A DNA stretch of 6,076 bases from JL08 sp965363755 (lineage in GTDB: Bacteria; Pseudomonadota; Alphaproteobacteria; Rhodobacterales; Rhodobacteraceae): NCBI GenBank assembly GCA_965363755.1, contig CBDTVL010000231.1, forward strand, positions 1 through 6,076. The letters run 5' to 3'. A program made the position numbers and the translations under genes. The number at the start of each line of letters is the position of its first letter. Within the stretch, counting starts at the first letter, position 1. Shown one piece after another: positions 1-6,071 of the stretch. Below the pieces are notes generated by a model, which ran no database searches, was not told where the DNA came from, and saw only the letters and a program-made list of their open reading frames with translations.

Positions 1-55
1 AACCGATCTTGCCATGAAAAACGCAGAGCGGCGAGAATCTATGTGATCGTCCGGG

Positions 56-1136
56 ATGGAACTGGTAGGCGATGGCGCGGACGCTGGGTTGTCTTATTAC
101 TACGAGCTTTTTGAATATGCATTGTTCGCGGAGCTCGGAGTGCTGCAGTTCATCTGCGCGCGGCAACGCTATCATATACATGTCCTTAAGTACGTATTTG
201 TATTTGTCGATTGCGCCCTGCTCGCTATCATTCTTAGTTACCCCAACCCGATCGACAGCTCTTCGATTCCGCCTGACTTAGCGATGGATAGTAGCCGGTT
301 TGTCTTTTTCTTCCTGTTGCTTATGCCGTCGACCCTCAGCTTTCGGCCGCGGCTTGTCCTGTGGCGTGGTTATTGGCATTGCTGGCGCCCGCACCGGGAT
401 GCTGGTCTGGTTCCTCAATCAACCGGGGGGTGTTCACCAATTTGAGTTTACCCCACCAATCCGCTGAGGCCTTTCTAAGCGCACGGTACTCATTTGCCCA
501 AACTTCATCTTCTTTGGATTTTGGGCAAATGAGTACCGTGCGCGAACAAGATGTGGCCGTCCTGTTCGCTGACATCATGGGTTTACCAACATGTGCGAAA
601 ATGAGCCGGCTGCTAAGGTGATCGAGCGGCTGCGTGACTACCATAACCAGCTTGGCCGGGCTGTATTTGATAATGGCGGCACGTTGGACAAGAACAGTGG
701 CGATGGCCCAATGGCGACGTTTGGCACACTGGAACAGGGGCCGCATGATGCATGCAACGCCCTGAAATGCGCTTTGGACATGATCGCCGCCCTAGTATAC
801 TGGAATGCCGGAAGAGCGGCGGCAGGTGCCGCGCCCGTCTGCGTGGGCATTGGTCTTCATTACGGGCCGGTGATAGCCAGTGAGATCGGCAACGCACGTC
901 GTCTTGAGGACGGTGCCATCGGAGTTACCGTAAACATTGCCAACCGTCTTGAACACCTGACGCGGAGCTTGAATTTACCGCTTGTTGTCAGCGGCAACTT
1001 GATCAAGGCAATCGCAATGCAAGGCGATGACGGTGCGCCCCTGTTACAAAACCTGTCCGAAGCCGGTGTTGAGAACGTCAGAGGAAGAGAGGCCGGGGTG
1101 GCCGTATGGGTCTTAAATATGAACACACGAGTTTAG
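56..1136 (+). pseudogene. Class III adenylate/guanylate cyclase, frameshifted and internally deleted
   Basis: The intact form would be a membrane-anchored nucleotide cyclase making cAMP or cGMP. The pieces read in order. Frame 2 from 56 to about 364 gives a hydrophobic N-terminal domain (YVFVFVDCALLAIILSYPNP, then FFFLLL and FRPRLVLW). Frame 3 to about 428 gives GVVIGIAGARTGMLVWFLNQPG. Frame 1 to about 580 gives VFTNLSLPHQSAEAFL and then REQDVAVLFADIMG. Frame 3 to the stop at 1136 gives FTNMCENEPAAKVIERLRDYH and the rest of the catalytic domain. The shifts fit a small deletion near 362-370, one extra G in the run at 425-430, and one lost T near 581-583. The first metal Asp (FADI, codon 571), the LDK Lys, the second metal Asp (GDG, codon 702) and the TVNIANR Asn/Arg pair survive, but the usual IGDTVN reads IGVTVN. 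The linker between AEAFL and REQDV is much shorter than in relatives I recall. The true start is unclear; an in-frame stretch MKNAERRESM at 14-43 ends in TGA just upstream. Confidence 0.85.
479..543. repeat. Perfect 24-bp inverted repeat, 17-nt loop
   Basis: Arms 479-502 and 520-543 are exact reverse complements over 24 bp, separated by 503-519. The pairing stops on both sides (478/544 and 503/519 do not pair). The right arm reads in frame into the surviving cyclase catalytic start (FGQMSTVRE, then QDVAVLFADI), so it could be original gene sequence. The left arm lies just after AEAFLS, where related cyclases continue with more membrane and linker sequence. It therefore sits at the apparent deletion junction of the pseudogene. 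There is no U-run after it, so it does not look like an intrinsic terminator. An inverted copy made during the deletion is one explanation; a trimmed mobile-element end is another. Confidence 0.9.
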
Positions 1137-1271
1137 CGACAGCATGAGTGCCCTACCAAGCTCAGCCAATTCAACTTTTGTTCGCAGACCTTTGTGACCG
1201 AGCAGTCAGCCCCGATGACTTGACCCCAGCCGCTCGGTGGGCGCACAAAAGCGACCAAAGGAAATGTCACT

Positions 1272-2381
1272 ATGCTGGATAGAAATGGCCCCCTGAAGGG
1301 GTTACGTGTTGTTGAAATGGCCGGGCTCGGCCCTGCCCCATTTGCCTGCATGATGCTCGCAGATATGGGCGCGCAGCTCGTACGCGTCGCCCGACCGGGG
1401 CAAAAGCCTCTGTTCGGTATCGATCAGAAACACAGCCTTTATGACCGCTCGCGCCAAAGTGTGATCCTTGATCTGCGGGATCCCGCAGATCACAGCCAAG
1501 CAGCCGCACTTATTGAGCGTGCCGAAGTTCTGATTGAAGGTTTTCGCCCCGGCGTGATGGAGCGACTGGCCCTTGGTCCAGAGGATGTCATGCAACGCAA
1601 CCCGGCGCTGGTATACGGGCGCATGACCGGTTGGGGGCAGGACGGGCCGCTCAAAGACCGCGCCGGTCATGACCTGACTTATATGGCAATCTCGGGCGCG
1701 CTTTGGTCGATTGGCCCGGCAGGGCAGCCGCCGCCACCACCGCAAAACATCATTGCAGACCTTGCAGGGGGTGGCATGATGCTGGTTGCGGGTGTTTTGG
1801 CTGCCGTACTGAACGCGCGCCAGACCGGACAAGGTCAGGTTGTCGATGCATGCATGTCAGACGGGGCCGCCCTGATGATGGTTCTGCAATACGGTCTGCA
1901 GGCGGCGGGCATCTGGAATGATGACAAGCGTGGCGGCAACGTGCTGAATGGCGGCGCAGCCTATTACCAGTGTTACGAGACACAAGACGGTGGATATGTC
2001 GCCCTTGGGCCGATTGAGCCTCAGTTCTTTCGGGCACTGCTCGAAACCGTCGGATGCGCAAACGATCCTGTCTTTTCCGATCAGTATGCACCTGATGCGC
2101 AGGCCAAAATGCAGGCCACCCTCCAAGACATCTTCGCAACCAGATCGCGCGACGCATGGCGCGACATCCTTGAACAGGTCGATGCGTGCTGCGCACCGGT
2201 CCTTTCAATGGCCGAAGCCCCGAGCCATCCGCATAACCTTGCGCGCGGCACCTTTGTGCAGACCGAAGATGTGTTGCAACCCGGCCCCGTCCCACGTTTC
2301 TCGTCAACCCCAACGGATGCACCAACCCATGGCGATGCCGGCCTGACCAGCGTCGAACATGTGCTGGCCCTGTGGCGCTGA
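1272..2381 (+). CDS. CaiB/BaiF CoA-transferase family protein, alpha-methylacyl-CoA racemase-like
   Basis: A 369-residue cytoplasmic protein of normal length for the family (about 360-380). The N-terminus (GPLKGLRVVEMAGLGPAPFA, residues 6-25) and the following MLADMGA are the racemase-type version of the CaiB/BaiF nucleotide-binding fold. LIEGFRPGVMERL (87-99) and YGRMTGWGQDGP (115-126) follow, then AGHD with His133, and ADLAGGGMM with Asp163. His and Asp at this spacing match the catalytic pair of bacterial and human alpha-methylacyl-CoA racemase; in CoA transferases of the fold only the Asp is the nucleophile. Glu249 (IEPQFF) also matches a racemase active-site Glu. VDACMSDGAA, GGAAYYQCYETQDGGYVALG and the C-terminal APSHPHNLARGTFV are family blocks. 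The expected reaction is epimerisation of 2-methylacyl-CoA esters, though related acids are possible. The start is supported by AAAGGAAA at 1257-1264, 7 nt before the ATG. It may be cotranscribed with the M20 gene 96 nt downstream. Confidence 0.93.
   Translation: MLDRNGPLKGLRVVEMAGLGPAPFACMMLADMGAQLVRVARPGQKPLFGIDQKHSLYDRSRQSVILDLRDPADHSQAAALIERAEVLIEGFRPGVMERLALGPEDVMQRNPALVYGRMTGWGQDGPLKDRAGHDLTYMAISGALWSIGPAGQPPPPPQNIIADLAGGGMMLVAGVLAAVLNARQTGQGQVVDACMSDGAALMMVLQYGLQAAGIWNDDKRGGNVLNGGAAYYQCYETQDGGYVALGPIEPQFFRALLETVGCANDPVFSDQYAPDAQAKMQATLQDIFATRSRDAWRDILEQVDACCAPVLSMAEAPSHPHNLARGTFVQTEDVLQPGPVPRFSSTPTDAPTHGDAGLTSVEHVLALWR
1469..1492. repeat. Perfect 24-bp palindrome inside the racemase-like gene
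   Basis: The 24 bases read identically on both strands with no spacer and are centred on a GGATCC core. They encode the ends of LDLRDPADH (residues 66-74), a normal family segment, so the protein looks undamaged. The palindrome could form a small cruciform or an mRNA hairpin. A perfect palindrome of this length is not expected by chance in 6 kb. Confidence 0.9.
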
Positions 2382-2423
2382 CATCGCCTCTTTAGCTGTT
2401 CAGAAATGCACAATATCCTGCGC

Positions 2424-2441
2424 TGGTTTGTCACCAAACCA
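2424..2441 (+). other. Short hairpin between racemase and M20 genes
   Basis: TGGTTTG (2424-2430) and CAAACCA (2435-2441) pair perfectly over 7 bp around a 4-nt TCAC loop. It sits in the 96-nt gap between the two genes. No T-run follows, so it is a poor intrinsic terminator; it could be an mRNA-processing or protein-binding site, or chance. Confidence 0.35.
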
Positions 2442-2477
2442 CTTGCCATCTCCCCACCACTGCCCAACACTGGGTCT

Positions 2478-3767
2478 ATGGCACATTCGGATTTGCAAAC
2501 CTCCCTTTCCGCCCGGATCGACGAAAAACGCGACGACCTCGTCACACTGACGCAGGATCTCATCCGCATTCCAACATTAAACCCGCCAGGCGAAAACTAC
2601 CGTGCCATCTGCGATTTCCTCAACAAACGCCTTTTAGCCTCTGGATTTGAAACTCAGCTAATCCGGGCCCACGACACGCCGGGTGACAGTACCCACTTCC
2701 CACGCTGGAACATCATCGCGCGGCGTGAGGGAACCCACCCGGGCGACTGCATTCACTTCAATTCACATACCGACGTGGTCGAGGTGGGTCATGCATGGAC
2801 AGTCGATCCGTTTGGCGCCGAGCTTCTTGATGGCAAGATCTACGGGCGTGGGGCCTGCGATATGAAAGGCGGATTGGCGGCTTCGATAATTGCTGCCGAA
2901 GCGTTTCTGGAAACCTGTCCCGAATTCCACGGTACCATAGAAATTTCGGGAACTGCGGACGAGGAGTCTGGGGGTTACGGCGGCGTGGCCTATCTAGCCG
3001 AGCAGGGTTTTTTCGCGCCGGAGCGGGTGCAACATGTCATCATTCCCGAGCCGCTGAACAAAGACCGCATTTGTCTTGGCCATCGTGGCGGCTGGTGGGC
3101 AGAAATCGAAACCAAGGGTGAAATTGCGCATGGCTCCATGCCTTTCCTCGGCGATTGCGCGGTCCGCCACATGGGGGCGGTGCTGGGTGAATTCGAGGAT
3201 AAGTTGTTCCCCGCAATGGCAGCCCGGCGCACAGATATGCCTGTGGTGCCGGACGGGGCACGATCGTCGACAATGAACATCAACTCCATCCATGGCGGAC
3301 AAAAGGAACAGGACAAGGACTTTACCGGCCTGCCTGCTCACTGTGTGCCGGACAGTTGCCGTATCGTAATCGACCGCCGTTTTCTGGTTGAAGAACCGCT
3401 GGATCAGGTTCGCGATGAAGTCACCGGACTGCTGGAAGGATTGCGCGCCTCGCGCGCCGATTTTGACTATGCGCTGACCGAGATCAATTCTGTTCTGCCG
3501 TCGATGACGGACCGGACTGCTCCCGTGGTCACAACCGTAGCACGTGCTATTCAGGACGTGTTGGGCAAAGCGCCCGACTATGTGGCCAGCCCCGGCACCT
3601 ACGACCAGAAACATATCGACCGGATCGGAAAGTTGAAAAATTGCATCGCCTACGGGCCCGGCATACTCGAACTGGCGCATAAACCGGACGAATATATCGG
3701 CGTCGATGATATGATCGACAGCGCCAAAGTCATGGGGCTCAGTCTGATCACCTTACTGATTAAATAA
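2478..3767 (+). CDS. M20 family metallopeptidase/deacylase (ArgE/DapE type)
   Basis: A 429-residue cytoplasmic di-zinc amidohydrolase of the acetylornithine deacetylase/succinyl-diaminopimelate desuccinylase family. Metal and catalytic residues are all present: SHTDVV (His97, Asp99), GRGACDMKGG (bridging Asp128), TADEES (Glu162 as general base, Glu163 as ligand), IPEP (Glu191) and LAHKPDEYIGVD (His401). The lid/dimerisation domain covers roughly 200-310, with AHGSMPFLGDCAVRHM inside. Length is typical or slightly long. The exact substrate cannot be read from the sequence; N-acyl amino acids or dipeptide-like amides are the family norm, and a housekeeping ArgE or DapE role is not shown. I chose ATG 2478 because homology begins at once (DLQTSLSARIDEKRDDLVTL). 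An in-frame ATG at 2406 would add 24 residues unlike the family. Neither start has a good Shine-Dalgarno, so translation may be weak or coupled to the upstream gene. The 3' end converges on the panC remnant 12 nt away. Confidence 0.9.
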   Translation: MAHSDLQTSLSARIDEKRDDLVTLTQDLIRIPTLNPPGENYRAICDFLNKRLLASGFETQLIRAHDTPGDSTHFPRWNIIARREGTHPGDCIHFNSHTDVVEVGHAWTVDPFGAELLDGKIYGRGACDMKGGLAASIIAAEAFLETCPEFHGTIEISGTADEESGGYGGVAYLAEQGFFAPERVQHVIIPEPLNKDRICLGHRGGWWAEIETKGEIAHGSMPFLGDCAVRHMGAVLGEFEDKLFPAMAARRTDMPVVPDGARSSTMNINSIHGGQKEQDKDFTGLPAHCVPDSCRIVIDRRFLVEEPLDQVRDEVTGLLEGLRASRADFDYALTEINSVLPSMTDRTAPVVTTVARAIQDVLGKAPDYVASPGTYDQKHIDRIGKLKNCIAYGPGILELAHKPDEYIGVDDMIDSAKVMGLSLITLLIK

Positions 3768-3777
3768 CAGTTTTTGC

Positions 3778-3805
3778 GCTACTGGTATGTCGCTACTGGT
3801 ATGTC
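3778..3805. repeat. 14-bp tandem duplication
   Basis: GCTACTGGTATGTC occurs twice in direct succession (3778-3791 and 3792-3805), and the next G also matches. It lies 11 nt after the M20 stop and covers the last codons of the panC remnant on the other strand, where it yields the tail DIPVATYQ and the stop at 3779-3781. It looks like a slippage duplication at the end of a decaying gene. Confidence 0.9.
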
Positions 3806-4161
3806 GATATTGTCAATCAGTCGCACGCCGGCCGGCCACGCCGCCGCAATTAATCGTGCTGGGGCTGTCGCCCGTTCAAGCCGTTGCAAGTGATCGCAAT
3901 CGCGCAGCTCAAAATAATCGACATGCATGAACCCCGCCGCTGACCCTTGCTTTAGCGCCTCCCTCTGAAGCGACGCAAATTCGACTCCCTCGGCCAACCG
4001 TCTCGCCACGCCAGTCAAGATTTCATGCGGCATGAGGTGCCCGTTATGCAAAGCCCCCATTGTGGGCACGACTCCGATGGTCTCGCTTGCGCGTTGCCAG
4101 TTTTTTTTGTGACAGCGCACAGCTCGGCCAAAGTGCGCAGGATCGGGCCGATCGCCAGCAT
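3779..4161 (-). pseudogene. panC: panC remnant: pantothenate synthetase with the middle deleted and a frameshift
   Basis: PanC joins pantoate and beta-alanine using ATP, the last step of pantothenate (vitamin B5) synthesis. On the minus strand an ATG at 4161 opens MLAIGPILRTLAELCAVTKK, a PanC-like N-terminus, preceded by a purine-rich AGGAAAAGG. The frame then breaks in the A8 run (4101-4108); one more A would join it to NWQRASETIGVVPTMGALHN and GHL, which carries the HxGH-type ATP-binding motif. Immediately after GHL (about 4034) the sequence jumps to the C-terminal part: ILTGVARRLAEG, AAGFMHVDYFELRDCDHL, and ARLIAAAWPAGVRLIDN. About 127 residues remain of the usual 280 or so, so roughly 150 residues are missing, including the pantoate-binding core and the second ATP-binding motif. 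It cannot be active. No panB is visible beside it. It is convergent with the M20 gene. Confidence 0.88.
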
Positions 4162-4262
4162 TCAAAGGCCTTTTCCTGACCGGCTCGGGCGCCAAATAAC
4201 AACGCCATGCGCGAAAACCCACCTCAAACTAGAACGCGGCGACTTGATCGCGCGCGCATTTG

Positions 4263-4283
4263 TTGGAACAGTTAGAATTCCAA
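4263..4283. promoter_or_regulatory. Possible operator: TTGGAA-N9-TTCCAA
   Basis: A perfect 6-bp inverted repeat, TTGGAA (4263-4268) and TTCCAA (4278-4283), lies 47 nt before the start of the binding-protein gene, in an AT-richer patch. This is a plausible place for a dimeric repressor or activator. No convincing -10/-35 pair could be assigned around it. The arms are short, so chance is a real alternative. Confidence 0.3.
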
Positions 4284-4318
4284 TAGGGGCCATACGCACC
4301 TGCGCACGGCCAAAAGAC

Positions 4319-4323
4319 GGGAG
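4319..4323 (+). promoter_or_regulatory. Ribosome binding site that fixes the start of the binding protein
   Basis: GGGAG lies 7 nt before ATG 4331. The frame stays open upstream to an ATG at 4025, but that region is antisense to the panC remnant and would bury the signal peptide more than 100 residues inside the protein. The site and the signal peptide together select 4331. Confidence 0.8.
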
Positions 4324-4330
4324 ATCACAT

Positions 4331-5806
4331 ATGTCGATGATACGAACCAGCCTTGCCGCTGCGGCCTTCATGCTCGCAGGCATTGGCGCTCAGGCGCAGA
4401 CAGACATCACTGTAGCCATGCAACTAGAGCCACCTCATCTGGATCCAACCAGTGCTGCAGCTGGCGCGATCGATTCGGTGCTCTATTCCAATGTCTTTGA
4501 AGGCCTGACCCGTTTCATGGCCGACGGATCCGTCGTACCAGGCCTCGCGGAAAGCTGGGAAATCTCGGATGACGGGCTGGTCTATACTTTCAAGCTCCAC
4601 AATGGCGTGCTGTTTCATGACGGCACCGCAATGGACGCCGAGGATGTCAAATTCTCGCTCGACCGGGCCCGGGCAGAGGACAGCACAAACGCTCAAAAGG
4701 CGCTCTATGCCGGGATCACCGACGTCGCGGTGATTGATCCTTTGACTGCGCAACTGACTCTGGCGGAGGCCAACGGCAATATGTTGTTCAGCCTCGCATG
4801 GGGGGACGCGGTGATTGTAGCTTCGGAAAGCATCGAGAATATCAAAACCAACCCCATCGGAACCGGCGCGTTCAAATTTGTGAACTGGGTGCAGGGTGAC
4901 AAAATCGAACTCGCGCGTAACCCCGAGTATTGGGGCACACCTGCAATTCTAGAAAACGTTACATTCAAGTTCATCAGCGATCCGACGGCAGCCTTCGCGG
5001 CGGTGATGGCCGAGGACGTGGATTATTTCAGCGCCTTCCCTGCCCCGGAAAACCTGCCTCAGTTTGAGGCCGATCCTCGATTTCAGGTCATCATCGGCTC
5101 GACTGAGGGTGAGACGATCCTCTCGATAAACAACAAGATGCCGCCGTTTGATGACCCCAAGGTGCGCGCCGCAGTAGCCCATGCCATCGACCGCCAGTCT
5201 ATCATTGATGGCGCGATGTTTGGATACGGCACCCCCATCGGGACCCACTTCGCGCCCCACAATCCGGCCTATGTCGACCTGACGGGTGACAGCGCGTTCG
5301 ACCCTGAGAAGGCCAAGGCGCTGCTGGCCGAAGCCGGTTTTGCCGACGGGTTCGAGACGACCTTGCATTTGCCGCCGCCGTCTTACGCGCGACGTGGTGG
5401 AGAGATTATTGCCGCGCAACTGGCGCAAGTTGGGATCAAGGCAGAGATCATCAATGTGGAATGGGCGCAGTGGCTGGAAACCGTCTTCAAAGGTAAGAAC
5501 TTTGGCCTGACCATTGTCAGCCACACTGAGCCGATGGATATCGGTATTTACGCCAATCCGGATTATTATTTCCAATATGACAACCCGGATTTTCAGACCC
5601 TCATGACCAAGCTGAACAGCACCACTGACCCCGACCTGCGCACATCAATGTTGCAGGATGCTCAGCGCATGATCGCAGCCGATCACGTCAATGGATACCT
5701 GTTCCAGCTTGCCAATACATCCGTTGCAAAAGCGGGTCTGCGCGGTCTCTGGGCCAATGCCCCGACGCAGGCAACTGACTTAACCGCTGTTAGCTGGGAT
5801 CAATAG
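4331..5806 (+). CDS. ABC transporter substrate-binding protein, family 5 (peptide/nickel/opine type)
   Basis: A 491-residue secreted periplasmic protein that would deliver a solute to an inner-membrane ABC permease. The signal peptide is clear: MSMIRTSLAAAAFMLAG is followed by an AQA-QT cleavage site after residue 22. No lipobox Cys is seen, so it should be soluble. The mature protein opens with DITVAMQLEPPHLDPT. The family signature follows at about 69-110: VPGLAESWEISDDGLVYTF, then LHNGVLFHDGTAMDAEDVKF. NPIGTGAFKF (174-183), LARNPEYWG (194-202), FDDPKVRAAVAHAIDRQSII (273-292), DPEKAKALLAEAGF (324-337) and the C-terminal QDAQRMIAADHVNGYLFQLA complete the usual domain order. Length is slightly short for the family (about 500-540). 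Substrate cannot be told from sequence; peptides, nickel chelates, opines and sugars are all used in this family. No permease gene follows within the window. Confidence 0.93.
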   Translation: MSMIRTSLAAAAFMLAGIGAQAQTDITVAMQLEPPHLDPTSAAAGAIDSVLYSNVFEGLTRFMADGSVVPGLAESWEISDDGLVYTFKLHNGVLFHDGTAMDAEDVKFSLDRARAEDSTNAQKALYAGITDVAVIDPLTAQLTLAEANGNMLFSLAWGDAVIVASESIENIKTNPIGTGAFKFVNWVQGDKIELARNPEYWGTPAILENVTFKFISDPTAAFAAVMAEDVDYFSAFPAPENLPQFEADPRFQVIIGSTEGETILSINNKMPPFDDPKVRAAVAHAIDRQSIIDGAMFGYGTPIGTHFAPHNPAYVDLTGDSAFDPEKAKALLAEAGFADGFETTLHLPPPSYARRGGEIIAAQLAQVGIKAEIINVEWAQWLETVFKGKNFGLTIVSHTEPMDIGIYANPDYYFQYDNPDFQTLMTKLNSTTDPDLRTSMLQDAQRMIAADHVNGYLFQLANTSVAKAGLRGLWANAPTQATDLTAVSWDQ

Positions 5807-5817
5807 GAGCAGCCGTT

Positions 5818-5892
5818 ATGCCTCTCCTGCCTCTCGCCGTGCCGCAAGCCGAACCCCTTGACCGCACTGAAAACGTCAAAGGACCACTCTGA
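5818..5892 (+). CDS. 24-residue mini-ORF after the binding protein, doubtful
   Basis: A TAGGAG (5804-5809), overlapping the stop of the binding-protein gene, lies 8 nt before ATG 5818. This is the arrangement expected for a cotranscribed next gene such as a permease. The frame is only MPLLPLAVPQAEPLDRTENV plus four residues, then TGA at 5890-5892. It shows no family resemblance and no membrane segment. It may be the stump of a lost gene, a small translated leader, or chance. Confidence 0.25.
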   Translation: MPLLPLAVPQAEPLDRTENVKGPL

Positions 5893-5940
5893 GCCCTTCG
5901 CAGAGCTTGGGGCCGAGTGTGGCATCTGTAGCGAAGGGCG

Positions 5941-5990
5941 GGAAAATTATGCGGCGCCCGCGGCAATGTCGCGGGCGTCGATAGTTTTCC
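5941..5990 (+). terminator. Likely intrinsic terminator, possibly bidirectional
   Basis: A GC-rich 8-bp stem, CGCCCGCG (5955-5962) with CGCGGGCG (5970-5977), closes a 7-nt loop. The outer parts GGAAAATTAT (5941-5950) and ATAGTTTTCC (5981-5990) also pair with one wobble. This gives an A-rich stretch before and a T-rich stretch after the GC stem, the layout of a bidirectional terminator. The T-run is short (four) and offset, so termination strength is uncertain. It would end the transcript of the binding-protein gene before the next gene at 6072. Confidence 0.55.
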
Positions 5991-6060
5991 GGCTTGGATC
6001 TGGTGCGTTTTGTGATTTACCCAACCTGTTTGACGATTGGAACTTTCTCAATCCACAAAC

Positions 6061-6066
6061 AGGAGG
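6061..6066 (+). promoter_or_regulatory. Strong Shine-Dalgarno for the next gene
   Basis: A consensus AGGAGG ends 5 nt before ATG 6072. It is the best ribosome binding site in the window and shows that a well-translated gene begins at the right edge. Confidence 0.7.
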
Positions 6067-6071
6067 TTGCC

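Noticed and set aside
336..746. 136-codon minus-strand open frame with coding-like codons (ANEYRALRKASADWW near its middle)
   Set aside because: It is antisense to the cyclase remnant, whose pieces match a known family in order. I do not recognise the minus-strand product.
1137..1271. Gap between cyclase remnant and racemase gene checked for RNA genes or element ends
   Set aside because: Nothing beyond the ribosome binding site at 1257-1264 could be supported.
4162..4222. Extension of the panC reading frame upstream to an ATG at 4222
   Set aside because: That frame does not resemble PanC before NWQRASETIG. The real N-terminus (PILRTLAEL) is in the neighbouring frame from 4161.
4025..4330. 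Upstream in-frame extension of the binding-protein gene by 102 codons
   Set aside because: It is antisense to the panC remnant and would place the clear signal peptide internally. GGGAG before ATG 4331 gives the natural start.
5893..5939. 9-bp inverted repeat GCCCTTCGC/GCGAAGGGC as a terminator or element end
   Set aside because: The 29-nt loop is large and no T-run follows; the hairpin at 5941-5990 is a better terminator candidate.
6030..6060. TTGACG as a -35 box for the last gene
   Set aside because: No acceptable -10 box occurs at the right spacing, so a promoter cannot be supported.
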